From Serripes groenlandicus (lineage: Eukaryota; Mollusca; Bivalvia; Cardiida; Cardiidae): 64,000 nt of DNA. Shown here one piece after another: positions 20,666-31,170 of this stretch (the stretch's first letter is position 1; every line of letters starts with the position of its first letter). The stretch spans positions 25,212,302 through 25,276,301 of the forward strand of contig JASEVX010000006.1 of NCBI GenBank assembly GCA_031761405.1. Reading direction: 5' to 3'. The position numbers were made by a program, and so were the translations under genes. Below the pieces are notes generated by a model that did not search any database, was not told where the DNA came from, and saw only the letters and a list, made by a program, of their open reading frames with translations.

Positions 20666-22432
20666 ATGTCTCCTCCCTCCGGAGGAGACATATTGCTTTT
20701 GCCTGCGCCGTCTGTCTGTCTGTCCGTCTGTCTGTCTGTCTGTCTGTCAGGGCGTCCACATTTCTTGTCCGGCCTTTATCTCACAACCCCTTGGCCACAT
20801 TTCTATGAAACTTCACAGGAGTCATTGGTACAACGTCTAGTTGCGCATATTACGAGGGCGTTTAATTTGACCTACTTTTAGATGAGTTATTGCCCTTTCT
20901 TAAAATTGCCATTTCATTCTTGTCCGGCCTTCATCTCAGAACCCCTTTGCCACATTTCTATGAAACTTCACAGGAGTCATCGGTACAACGTCTAGTTGTG
21001 CATATTACGAGGGCGTTTAATTTGACCTACTTTTGGATGAGTTATTGCCCTTTTTTTAAAATTGCCATTTCATTCTTGTCCAGGGCGTCCACATTTCTTG
21101 TCCGGCCTTTATCTCACAACCCCTTGGCCACATTTCTATGAAACTTCACAGGAGTCATCGGTACAACGTCTAGTTGCGCATATTACGAGGGCGTTTAATT
21201 TGACCTACTTTTCGATGAGTTATTGCCCTTTCTTAAAATTGCCATTTCATTCTTGTCCGGCCTTCATCTCACAACCCCTTTGCCACATTTCTATGAAACT
21301 TCACAGGAGTCATCGGTACAACGTCTAGTTGTGCATATTACGAGGGCGTTTAATTTGACCTACTTTTGGATGAGTTATTGCCCTTTTTTTAAAATTGCCA
21401 TTTCATTCTTGTCCAGGGCGTCCACATTTCTTGTCCGGCCTTTATCTCACAACCCCTTGGCCACATTTCTATGAAACTTCACAGGAGTCATCGGTACAAC
21501 GTCTTGTTGTGCATATTACGAGGGCGTTTAATTTGACCTACTTTTGGATGAGTTATTGCCCTTTCTTAAAATTGCCATTTCATTCTTGTCCGGCCTTCAT
21601 CTCACAACCCCTTTGCCACATTTCTATGAAACTTCACAGGAGTCATTGGTACAACGTCTAGTTGTGCATATTACGAGGGCGTTTAATTTGACCTACTTTT
21701 GGATGAGTTATTGCCCTTTTTTTAAAATTGCCATTTCATTCTTGTCCGGCCTTCATCTCACAACCCCTTTGCCACATTTATATGAAACTTCACAGGAGTC
21801 ATCGGTACAACGTCTAGTTGCGCATATTACTAGGGCGTTTAATTTGACCTAATTTTGGTTGAGTTATTGCCCTTTTTTTAAAATTGCCATTTCATTCTTG
21901 TCCGGCCTTCATCTCACAACCCCTTTGCCACATTTCTATGAAACTTCACAGGAGTCATCGGTACAATGTGTTGTTGCGCATATTACGAGGGCGTTTAATT
22001 TGACCTACTTTTGGATGAGTTATTGCCCTTTTTTTAAATTGCCATTTCATTCTTGTCCGGCCTTCATCTCACAACCCCTTGGCCACATTTCTATGAAACT
22101 TCACAGGAGTCATCGGTACAACGTCTAGTTGCGCATATTACGAGGGCGTTTAATTTGACCTAATTTTGGTTGAGTTATTGCCCTTTATTTAAAATTGCCA
22201 TTTCATTCTTGTCCGGCCTTCATCTCACAACCCCTTTGCCACATTTCTATGAAACTTCACAGGAGTCATCGGTACAATGTCTTGTTGCGCATATTACGAG
22301 GGCGTTTAATTTGACCTACTTTTGGATGAGTTATTGCCCTTTTTTAAAATAAATCACTAACTGACAAAATACAGTCAGCCAGACAAATACCCCTTGGGGG
22401 AGACATATGTTTTTCCCAAAAACAACCTCTAG
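20666..22432 (+). mobile_element. GTCY-class element 'ATGTCTCCTCC' with higher-order array
   Basis: Left end ATGTCTCCTCCCTCCGGAGG is a perfect foldback followed by AGACATAT, then (GTCT/GTCC)n at 20708-20748. The core monomer is about 156 bp (GTCCGGCCTTCATCTCACAA, TATGAAACTTCACAGGAGTC, GCATATTACGAGGGCGTTTA). The first six monomers form three 333-bp dimers marked by GGGCGTCCACATTTCTT; single monomers follow. The 3' end is CCCCTTGGGGGAGACATATG then CTCTAG|TT. The six reading frames here (repeated FYETSQESSVQRLVAHITRA) are artefacts of the array. Confidence 0.85.
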
Positions 22433-22460
22433 TTGATAAATTATTTTTATTTTCGTTTCG

Positions 22461-22495
22461 GACCGTTTGTAATTTTCAAACTGTTACAAACGGTC
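22461..22495. repeat. Perfect 12-bp stem hairpin
   Basis: GACCGTTTGTAA and TTACAAACGGTC separated by 11 nt, inside the hAT element just after the inserted array. Confidence 0.85.
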
Positions 22496-22683
22496 TACGC
22501 TGTTTAAAACCACATTAAAGGTGCTTATAATTGGAAATGTTATTGATGTCGATATTTAGAATTCGATGTGTTATGACTCAAAGTTTTATCGTGTATATAT
22601 AATGCAGAAGTTTTAAGTTCATTTGTCTTTCGATGCTTTATTGAAATGGCTCAACGCAATTTACTTGCGATGTTCAAAAAGTA

Positions 22684-22848
22684 AAATGACCGGATTGGCA
22701 ACCCGGGTCATGTTGACAAAGAGAACCGGTTTGGGGAACCGGTTCATAATGATTCAAACAGTCTGATTGGCAAACCGACTGAGTTAGTATGTTGGGCTGG
22801 CAACCCAATTCATACGATCCGGCCTGGAAAACCGGTTGATCAAATGGG
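22684..22848. repeat. Array of five small hairpins inside the hAT element
   Basis: Successive units have different stems but a similar loop (TTGGCAA, TTGGGGAA, TTGGCAAA, CTGGCAA, CTGGAAAA): ATGACC...GGTCAT, GAACCGG...CCGGTTC, CAGTC...GACTG, TTGGG...CCCAA, CCGG...CCGG. Spacing is about 28-38 nt. It lies immediately upstream of the transposase relic. Confidence 0.7.
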
Positions 22849-22891
22849 TAAAAAACGGGATGCGTTTTCAATCATGAAAATTGGATCGGTA

Positions 22892-23760
22892 CATGAGCAA
22901 AATGCTAAAGAGAGAAAAGGAAAGCTCAGTTGTGGGGCGTCCTCCGAACAAGCTTGTAAAAAGACAAAAAGTGATGAGAGTTCTGTAGCTAAATTCTTCC
23001 AAATGTATGCCGACTAATAAGAACTGCTTACACTGTCGCTAAAAGCCATATGCCTATATCTATGTACGCAGAGCTCTGTGAGCTACAATTATGTAACGAC
23101 ACGTGTCTGACAAAAAATCTGTACCAAGAAGACGGTGCTTGTACGGAGTTTATAACTCTTATTTCCCAGTCTCTTGACGATAGTCTAATAGAAAAACTCA
23201 GACAGAGCCCAGCGCTGGGCCTGATGATAGATGAAAGCACTGATCTTGGTATGGAGAAACACTTAATAGTGTTTATTAATTACTTGGATAAGGGCATACT
23301 GCAAACAAGTTACTTGACTTTGATCAAACTTACGGCTGCAGATGCCAATGTCGTTTTTTCTTCCCTTGTTGGCTATCTCAGAGCCTGCGACATAGATATT
23401 AGAAAGGTATATGGGTTTAATTCTGACGGTGCAGCTGTTATGGTTGGAAAGCAAAACGGAGTTGCTCAAAGGCTGAACAATGAGAACGAATATATGCTAT
23501 CTATGCATTGCGTAGCCCATAAACTGGCCCTATCAAGCCTTGATGCTGCTAAGTCGATTAAAGAGGTGAGCTACTTTGAAGGCATGTAATACATTCGATC
23601 CACTCATTCTTCAATAGATCTAGCAAACGACTAGAGCACTTGCGACTTTGGCAGGACATTTTAGATGATCCAAAAGTTAAACCATTATCATTTAATGAGC
23701 TGCATAATTGAGAAAAGTAGTGGCTAGCTGCAACATAACGCAAACTTTACCTTTGAAGAC
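22892..23760 (+). pseudogene. hAT transposase fragment (ZNF862-like group), frameshifted
   Basis: The open part, 23017-23589, reads RTAYTVAKSHMPISMYAEL, then LMIDESTDLGMEKHL (first catalytic Asp of the hAT RNase-H fold), GFNSDGAAVMVG (second Asp) and MHCVAHKLALSSL. An upstream stretch ending AKFFQMYAD is in another frame and stops at 23015. The downstream homologous stretch, with RLEHLRLWQDILDDP, is again in another frame. At least two frameshifts, and no C-terminal dimerisation domain, so inactive. In animals this type is related to ZNF862/C17orf113-like proteins. Confidence 0.82.
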
Positions 23761-24194
23761 AAGTGAATAAGCATACTTACCTAAAAACAGAATTATGGTC
23801 GATATATTTTACATGGTATTTCAAAAACAACAAAGACATTCTTTTTAGTAAAAGGTTTATTTGTATATAGACAAAGCAATGATAACCCTACAAACAAAGC
23901 AGTAAATAAGATAAAAATGTATCTTCTGTGCACCACCAATAATTTCCTAGTAAGTACGATATTGGATTACGGGTCGAACATTTTTAAGTACGAACGAGCA
24001 ATGTAAACATGTGCGTTGTTATGTTCGTCTGCAAATTTTGGTAAATTACGATTTGATCAGTACTTCTACATTGACATTATCGAGTGATGACACTGTTATA
24101 CATCCATCTATGCAAGGTAACCTGAAATAAATATGAAATTCATTTTTTTTTAAAGTGTTCAAATTTGATATTTTTCAAGAAGGGTAAAAGGGTG

Positions 24195-24220
24195 GGGGGG
24201 GGGGGGGGTATTTTTTTTTT
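24195..24220. repeat. Poly-G / poly-T run
   Basis: GGTGGGG followed by a long G run and then a T run; low complexity within the hAT right end. Confidence 0.8.
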
Positions 24221-24272
24221 ATTTCACCCGGACCGATTGGGATTTCAAAATTTCCGGAGCCCTGGTGTGTAC

Positions 24273-24755
24273 ACACTGACATCGTGTGTCCTTTAAACCT
24301 TTGTAAACCAGTCTTATCATCTAGACGCTTTCATATATTTAAACAACTACACAATAAAGCGTTTATAATAGTGAGATAGTCTCGCAAGCTATTTATAGAA
24401 CCTTTTGGAATTTCCAGATTTGAGTATGATCAGTTATTTGCAAGGCAGATAGAACGCGCAATGATATTTATTATCTGCCCAATTATAACGAAGATAATAT
24501 TTACTTATTTTAACTCTGTAGATAATGTCTCGATAAAACTCAAATATTAGTAACAATCCGGTACTAAAGTAGCACTGACATAATTATTATTAATCACGTC
24601 TCTGCATCAATGATGGAACTTATAATAACTGATGTGAGTAAATTAGTTTACAGTAAGGAAAAAAAATATCAAACAAATGTTCAAAACCGACTATGTAAAT
24701 ATTTTTCGTTGTTTTGTTTCTGTTAGCATTGTGGGGATTGTCAAACCAATCGCCA
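24273..24755. other. Remainder of outer insertion; no recognised gene
   Basis: AT-rich DNA between the hAT element and the 3' end of the split GTCY element; together with 20053-20240 it flanks the hAT. No reading frame or repeat recognised. Confidence 0.45.
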
Positions 24756-24841
24756 CAAAAATTCATCTCCATCATTTCTTTTCCTCCCCTTCAACCACAC
24801 AAATGGAGAGACAAGCGCTTTTTCAAAAAAGCAATCTCTAG
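24756..24841 (+). mobile_element. 3' terminus of the split 'CTCAATAACTGAAG' GTCY element
   Basis: CATCTCCATCATTTCTTTTC, ACACAAATGGAGAGACAAGC, TTTTTCAAAAAAGCAATCTC then TAG|TT matches the 3' end of 61397-62824 (62745-62824). It belongs to 18906-20052. Confidence 0.78.
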
Positions 24842-25461
24842 TTTTTGGAAGGTGATTATTTTAATAATCTTCTTCCTATGGGATTGCACAGGCTGATGGA
24901 ATATGCCCAACAACACACATCCTCTCTATAAACTATATGATCTTTTCATACATACGCTACTCAATATAGTTCGCAAAAATCAATGTAAACTCATACTTAA
25001 AGTGTTTTCATTTACAACCAGTTTGATGTAGACACTGGTTTGTTTTTTTTAAATAAATTTTATTTTGAGAAATACAAATGATTCTGCAGTAAACAGTATC
25101 TTATGAATATTCCTACGCCGCACGCTTTCTTTTGTAAACAACACCGATACGCAGTAAACGAACTAGGTCAATTCGAGGACTGACCTATCGTATAATTCCA
25201 ATGTGGACTAGATTGTTTTCAATATGTACAAATACTTTTTATTTAATTGAATAGTATAACACTGTAGAATTGACACGAACTTACTTTTAACAACGCTTCA
25301 TAACATCATATGGTAGCCGGTGATTTCGACCCCAAATATTTTAGACCCCAGTGTCGTAAGTGATTTCGACCCCACTTTTATTTTACCCTATTAACAGTCA
25401 TGTTTAAATAATAAAAAATTTGATTGGCTATTTAATTATCTTTAAATAATGATTAAATAAA
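24842..25461. other. Mostly unrecognised AT-rich DNA
   Basis: Contains a short motif TGATTTCGACCCCA twice (near 25321 and 25362) with TTTTAGACCCCA between; possibly the edge of an unknown element. No gene seen. Confidence 0.4.
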
Positions 25462-26105
25462 CGATCTTGATGTGTTATAAATAGTTGAGGATGACTTTGA
25501 AAACTAATCAGATACCACACCAATTATTCTATGAATTTAAAACATTGGGGTAAAACAAGTATTCACGAATATTAATTCTAAAAACATATCAAATAAAAGT
25601 GATTCTTCAATGAAGTAGAAAACATTGGGGTAAAACAAGGCATTGATCATCCCTTTTCCACCTTTTTTTCAAACATGTGCTGCAGATTAAAAAACAAAGT
25701 ATACAATAAAAACATGATACGACTTTGAAAACTTATCAGAAATCACAACATTTATTCAGTGAAGTTGAAAACATCGGGCAAAACGATCTTGATGTGTTAT
25801 AAATAGTTGAGGATGACTTTGAAAAACTAATCAGATACCACACCAATTATTCTATGAATTTAAAATATTGGGGTAAAACAAGTAATCACGAATATTAATT
25901 CTAAAAACATATCAAATAAAAGTGATTCTTCAATGAAGTAGAAAACATTGGGGAAAAACAAGGCATTGATCATCCCTTTTCCACCTTTTTTTCAAACATG
26001 TGCTGCAGATTAAAAAACAAAGTATACAATAAAAATATGATACGACTTTGAAAAACTTATCAGAAATCACAACAATTATTCAGTGAAGTTGAAAACATCG
26101 GGCAA
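25462..26105. repeat. 322-bp tandem duplication (x2)
   Basis: Copies begin CGATCTTGATGTGTTATAAA at 25462 and 25784 and differ at few sites. Internal blocks AAAACATTGGGGTAAAACAA and TTTTCAAACATGTGCTGCAG resemble TM sequence. Confidence 0.85.
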
Positions 26106-26577
26106 AACGAGTTTTCACTAATACATAGGCCGTACACTTTGAAAACATCGTGTCGGGATAACAGTGTGGTAAAAGGAGAAATGTACATACATGATGAGAA
26201 AGGGGGAACTTTTACAGGCTGTATACTTTGAAAACATCGTGACATGATAACCTTGTGGTAATTGGAGAAATGTGGACACATGTACATACAGGGTGAGAAA
26301 CGGGGAACTTTTGCATGGTATGTAGGCCGTATACTTTGAAAACATCGTGACATGATAACATTGTGGTAATTGGAGAAATGTGTACATACATGGGGAGAAA
26401 TGGGAACCATTTACAGGATACATTTGTACTCTGTACAAGATTTACATGATGGGTGGTAGGCCGTATACAATGAAAACACTGTGACAGGATAACAGTGTGA
26501 TAAAGGAGAAATGTACAAACATAGAGAGAAGTCGGGACATTTACATAATCTGTAGGCCGTGGTAACTTCCCATTTCG
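26106..26577. repeat. ~90-130 bp tandem satellite, left block
   Basis: Units marked by TAGGCCGTATACTTTGAAAA at about 26128, 26216, 26326 and 26459, each followed by CATCGTGACAGGATAACATT and GTGGTAAAAGGAGAAATGTA. The latter looks like the TM core GAAAACATTGTGGCAAAAGG. Minus-strand frames here are satellite artefacts. Confidence 0.8.
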
Positions 26578-27091
26578 TCTAATCCCATTTGGTCTACTGT
26601 TTTTTGTCCCATTTGGTCTACATCCTAATTCCCATTTCGTCTACTGTTCATAACAAGAATATGCAAAGCTTTATTTCTATGGAGCTTGCTAATTTATCTG
26701 ACATTGACATTAAAGCATTTTAGCATTTATGCCTCCTAAAATAACACATATTATCTTTAATTATCTTTCACACCTGAATGGTGTGAAAACTTACTTTTGA
26801 GGGTCTCAACATAATGTAGACTAGGACTGGCTGCTGCAGTTTATACTGAACTGACAGGTAGTCTGAGTCTACATTAAAGATAAGATGATCTTAGTTTACA
26901 CTGTTTGCAGTGTTTGAATGCCATCTCATTATTAACCCACATATTTTTAACAAAAGATGTTTGTCTTATTGAATAAGTGTGTAAGGGGCTGTCTGTCAAC
27001 TTAAATATAAGTGAAGACGAAATGACACTGGGGTCCAAACTGGGTGTAGACCAAATGGGACAAAGTGCAAAAAGTGTAGACCAAATGGGAA
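26578..27091. mobile_element. Unclassified inverted-repeat element 'CCCATTTGGTCTAC' (514 bp)
   Basis: The left end holds TTCCCATTTCGTCTA, TCCCATTTGGTCTAC, GTCCCATTTGGTCTACA and TTCCCATTTCGTCTAC. The right end holds GTAGACCAAATGGGA twice as the inverted complement, so the ends pair. It interrupts the satellite, which resumes at about 27092. No coding capacity; no clean target duplication found. Confidence 0.65.
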
Positions 27092-27436
27092 TAAACCGTA
27101 GTCCGTAAACTTTGAAAACATCGTGACAGGATAAAATTGTGGTCAAAGGAGGAATGCACATACATGGTGAGAAATGGGAAACTTTTACATGATGGGTAGG
27201 CCGTATACTTTGAAAACATCGTGACAGGATAACATTGTTGTAATAGGAGAAATGTACAAACATGGGGATAAATTGGGACATGTACATGATATGTAGGCAG
27301 TAGGCCGTATATGTGGTAAAAGGAGAAATGTGGACATATGTACATACAGGGTGAAAAATGGGGAACTTTTACATGATATGTAGGCCGTATACTATGAAAA
27401 CATCGTGACAGGATAACATTGTGGTAAAAGGAGAAT
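27092..27436. repeat. ~90-130 bp tandem satellite, right block
   Basis: Continuation of the 26106-26577 array, with units near 27100, 27200, 27297 and 27381. Confidence 0.8.
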
Positions 27437-27800
27437 TAGGCAAGGTTTCATCTTTTAATCGTTTGTATGTATCAGGTGTTAATAATAAAGTTTTACATGT
27501 TTATATTAATTGCTTAATTCATCTCAATTAACAATAAGTTTCTTTAACTTTCTTTATTGCTTTAAATGTTATATACGATTAATTTCAGCGCAATTAACAA
27601 TTATCTAATAGTAGTGTAAACAACAATTAAATTAACTATCGATTACAATAGACGTATTCATTAGGTATTTTAATACAATTATTACACCAACAATAACATT
27701 CATCAAGAACAACAAAATCGTACGTTTGCATGACCGAACTCTCCGTGTTTAACCCTTTACATGATAGAATACACAAATTAAAGGGATATAAATACATCAA
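27437..27800. other. No recognised feature
   Basis: AT-rich, many AATTAA/ATTAATT words; isolated TTAACCCTTTACATG near 27750 may be a TM end. Confidence 0.4.
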
Positions 27801-28092
27801 ATGTTGATTGATTGGGGTTTAATGCCACTTTTAACATTATTCTCAGTCATATCACGGCGGTCACCTACTCATGCGTTTCCTGATGTTTTCACACTAGAAC
27901 TCCACACAACAACCTCCCAAGCAACTGGCTGCTTTTACGTATAGACTTAGCCCATGTGTGGAAGACGAATGATGTATTGACTTGTGTCAAACGACGGAAA
28001 AAAGTTATCCGAGCCGCGATTTGACTCACAGCCACTGGATTGACAGCCCGCGACGCTACCAACAGAGCTTCCGGGACTCGACTAGGATACAT
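27801..28092 (-). mobile_element. tRNA-derived SINE, minus strand, near full length
   Basis: Read on the minus strand: tRNA-like head with A-box-like TTGGTAGCGTCGCGGG and B-box-like GAGTCAAATC, body, then the conserved tail GCCGTGATATGACTGAGAAT, TAAAAGTGGCATTAAACCCC and (AATC)n. The tail matches the Nin-DC-like 3' domain of the other SINEs here. Confidence 0.75.
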
Positions 28093-28710
28093 TTAAAAAA
28101 CTTTTCTAAAAAATATAACAATTACTCAAAACCACTTATTCCTCCTTTTTACACAATGTGTCGACCCTCTTCCAACTTTCCAACTAATCAATAAATCAAT
28201 CAACTAATTGGAGTTCCTACCGAGTTAAATCAACGTTTAGATACAGATACAAAATAGGTCAATAGCTGTTAAAGACCTACATTCCACGAGAGACTTAAGT
28301 AGGACACTTTTTAATAGAAAATAATTTCTTGAGTATTCGACGTTTTGCTGAACGTTTAGTAAGTTCAGATGTTTAATACACATGAAGAGAGTAACTTATG
28401 GGATTTCATATCGGTGAAGTATTTATCTTAATGTCTAGTATTTATTATCATGTTATATTGTGTAACCCCAGGCTAAGAAAAGCTCCATTTATGGAATACC
28501 CCTGACATTTTCATTAATATTAGAAAGTTATTCTTATTTGTAATTCACATTGTCTAGTGAAGTTGTTGCTTTTCTTGAAGTCCTTCTTGATCAAAGACAG
28601 TTAAACTTTTTAACCAGTGGCCAGATTTTTGTATATATTTATTGTTGTTTTTTTAAAACATTTTTGTATTGTTAGCATGTGGATAAAAGAACAAGCATTA
28701 GCTATGGACA
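28093..28710. other. No recognised feature
   Basis: AT-rich sequence, no gene or repeat recognised. Confidence 0.4.
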
Positions 28711-28815
28711 ATGAATGAATGTATATTGTTTTATGGCGCATCGACAGCTAAGGTCATTTAGAGCGCTTGATTATTATTCATGATCCCTGGGTAATCAACC
28801 CAGTACTAGGCTATA
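28711..28815 (-). mobile_element. SINE fragment (3' half), minus strand
   Basis: (ATGA)n tail, TTTTATGGCGCATCGACAGC, then ATTCATGATCCCTGGGTAAT and AACCCAGTACTAGGCTA; inverse of 18550-18670. Confidence 0.8.
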
Positions 28816-29048
28816 AAATCCCGGGACCCGCATTTTTAAGATTTAATTTCTTTGTTTCATTTATTCCCCGTTCGTTCCTATCCACACATCGTAGCCATGA
28901 TATGTGCGTAACTTGCATAAATTTCATTATCCCATCTGCACCTGGTTGACATAATCTTAAATCACCTTCCATCAGTACTTTCAGTACTTTGATTAAATGA
29001 GTTGGCCCCTTGACTTTTCTCTTACATATGTATATTGTCAGGTACCAG

Positions 29049-29083
29049 CTGGGGGTATTCATCATCTTCAGTGATATTTCTAG
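29049..29083 (+). mobile_element. 3' end fragment of GTCY 'GGGGGTAT' family
   Basis: GGGGGTATTCATCATCTTCA then GTGATATTTCTAG|TT, the terminal stem of the next element's family. Confidence 0.65.
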
Positions 29084-29084
29084 T

Positions 29085-29578
29085 TATACCCCCGATAAAC
29101 GAAGTTTAGAGGGGGTATATTGGAGTCACCCTGTGGTTGGTCGGTCGGTTGGTCCGTTGCGATTTTCCTTGTCCGGAGCATAACTTTAAAACTAATTGTT
29201 GGAATTTAATAAAACTTCATAGGATGATACAACACATTGAGAGGAAGTGCGGTGTACAGGAACCATAACTCTATTTTACCTAAATACAGAGTTATTGCCC
29301 TTTGTTACTTTTTCTTGTCCGGAGAATTACTTAATAACTAACAGATGGCATCTAATAAAACTTCATACAACGGTAGAGCATAATCAGAGGAAGTGCAGTG
29401 TACAAGAACCATAACTCTAATTTACAGAGTTATTGCCCTTTGTTATCCAAAAATGAACAAAACAAGAATAAGCCGATCCATAACATTGTCCTTTTAAGGT
29501 GGGGTTTCTAAATATTTCACAACCTTTCCTATCAGGGCGGCGTTCGGGGGTATTAATCACATTCAGTGATAGTTCTAG
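29085..29578 (+). mobile_element. GTCY-class element, 'ATACCCCCGATAAACG' family
   Basis: Foldback ATACCCCCGATAAACGAAGT / AGGGGGTAT, then GGTCGGTCGGTTGGTCCGTT, two core units (TTTTCTTGTCCGGAG, AATAAAACTTCATA), then GGGGGTATTAATCACATTCA, GTGATAGTTCTAG|TT. Confidence 0.78.
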
Positions 29579-29698
29579 TTACATCTAGTATCAAAAACAC
29601 AAATAGCTACAACTGTTTTGCATGGTGCTCACACATTTTATTGTCAAAAAGTGTTTTCTGAAGTGGCTGTCTAGGTTGTATGGAGCAGGACAAAAAGT

Positions 29699-29907
29699 TT
29701 AACCCTTTTCCACATACACATGCTTTATGACACTTCTGAAAACATTGTGTCAATAGGGTAAATTCCTAATACATGTAATCCTTTTGCCATAATGTTTTCA
29801 ATTCATTTAATAATTGAACTATCACTGATCGCAATGTTTTCCTGGTTTCTGCTATTACGTTTTCAAAGACGTCTGTTGCAGATGGGTTGTACGTCAGTAA
29901 GGTTTAA
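29699..29907. mobile_element. TM MITE, old copy
   Basis: TTAACCCTTTTCCACATACA to CGTCAGTAAGGTTTAA; shares its right TTAA with the next copy. Confidence 0.65.
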
Positions 29908-30123
29908 CCCTTTCCCACATACAAGAAACTTGCAGCAGATGACATTGAAACATTTAGGCAAAAGCATGGTAAATCTCTATAAGTTAAAGTATTATAACTG
30001 AAAAAAATATTGAAAGCATTGTGGCATAAGGTGAAATAGCTCATTTTGAGAATTTTGTCTCGATGCTTTGAAAAGACAACTGCGGCAGATGCGTCCAAAT
30101 TCTTTGCAAGTGGGTAAGGGTTA
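29904..30123. mobile_element. TM MITE, older subfamily
   Basis: TTAACCCTTTCCCACATACA to GTGGGTAAGGGTTA; palindrome decayed (GAAATAGCTCATTTTGAGAA). Confidence 0.7.
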
Positions 30124-30370
30124 GTGCAGTCTACCAAAGAATTAAGGCAAAGTTTGTCATAGAAACTTGTTAAAATTAATATCTTGGTCATAGAAAGCGA
30201 ACAACTATCCTAGATGTAATTAATATCCTTAAATAACTTTGCAAATGAATGAGAGTAAATGTCTTGCGCGTAATTAAAAAGACATTTATTAGTGTAGGTT
30301 GGTGATGGAATGTCTTAGTCTGTACTGTCCCTTCTTATACCCTCGTCCCTAATATCTAATGTATGCAACT

Positions 30371-30708
30371 TTAACCCTTTCCCACATACGTCAATTCTGC
30401 AGCAGACGACTTTGAACATATTTTGTCAGATGGATAACCTATGACTAAAAGTGGAAAACATTGTGACAAAAGAAGAAATTGCACGTTCTGTGCAATTTCT
30501 TCTTTTGTCACTATGTTTTCAAAACGCCGTGACAATACATAGAAAATTCATAATTGAATGGATAACCTTAGTGACTAAAAGTGGAAAACATTGTGGCAAA
30601 AGGAGAAATTGCTTGTTTTGACCTATTTCTTCTTTTGTCACTATATGTTTTCAAAAAGCTGTCTGCTGCAGAGGCGTCAGAAAGCGTCTAAATGAGGGAA
30701 AGGGTTAA
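30371..30708 (-). mobile_element. TM composite, R type with internal duplication (338 bp)
   Basis: One left and one right terminus, but the segment GGATAACCTATGACTAAAAG to the palindrome occurs twice (stems GCACGTTCTGTGC and decayed GCTTGTTTTGACC), joined at AAAACGCCGTGACAATACAT. Confidence 0.85.
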
Positions 30709-30940
30709 ACAACATTTCTCTTGAGCCCCAGTAGTTTGGTCTGTCTCAATGAGATCGAGTTATCAAACAAGGTGTTGTGAGTTTGACACCGAGCTCGAGT
30801 CATTCATTCTTTCCATTAATAGTCTTTGTTAGAAGGTTGCAAGTTTCCTGTGAAAAATGATGTTATGGTGTACTGATGCTGAAAATGTGAGGAAACACAG
30901 GTTAGGTTGACTGGCCACCATGCATTAACTGAAATAGTGT
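30709..30940. other. Unassigned; weak tRNA-like stretch
   Basis: 30731-30805 has GAGTTTGACACCGAGCTCG resembling a B box; too weak to call a SINE. Confidence 0.3.
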
Positions 30941-31170
30941 TTAACCCTTTCCCTCATACGGCAATTCTGCAGCAGACGACTTTGAACGTATTTTGTCAAA
31001 AAATAGAAAATCTCTGTAATTGAATGGATAACCTATGACTAAAAGTGGAAAACATTGTGGCAAAAGGAGAAATTGCACGTTTTGTGCAATTTCTCCTTTT
31101 GTCACTATGTTTTCAAAAAGCTGTCTGCTGCAGAGGCGTCAGAAAGCGTCTATATGAGGGAAAGGGTTAG
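30941..31170 (-). mobile_element. TM MITE, young R copy (230 bp)
   Basis: TTAACCCTTTCCCTCATACG to GAGGGAAAGGGTTAG; stem GCACGTTTTGTGC. Confidence 0.9.

Larger units (their letters stand above)
20249..24264. mobile_element. hAT element with 8-bp target duplication (4.0 kb)
   Basis: Flanks GTGTGTAC at 20241-20248 and 24265-24272 are identical. Termini are CAGGGGTTCGAAAG and, inverted, CAGGGCTCCGGAAA (10 of 14 match). Copies of GACCG/CGGTC recur near both ends. A hAT transposase pseudogene lies inside (22892-23760), and a GTCY-class tandem array is inserted at 20666-22432. No C-terminal dimerisation region was recognised. Confidence 0.85.

Noticed and set aside
20666..22352. Run of overlapping reading frames with repeated FYETSQESSVQRLVAHITRA peptide
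   Set aside because: All are translations of one 156/333-bp tandem repeat with GTCY flanks; no start context, no splice signals, and frames depend only on the absence of stops in the monomer.
22674..22871. 65-residue minus-strand frame rich in CQS/PV repeats
   Set aside because: Explained by the hairpin row in the hAT element; repeats follow the hairpin spacing and there is no coding context.
26060..27345. Minus-strand frames of 106-137 residues
   Set aside because: Produced by the GGCCGTATACTTTGAAAACA satellite in three registers.
30731..30805. Possible tRNA-like SINE head (GAGTTTGACACC)
   Set aside because: Only one box-like word and no body or tail resembling the other SINEs.
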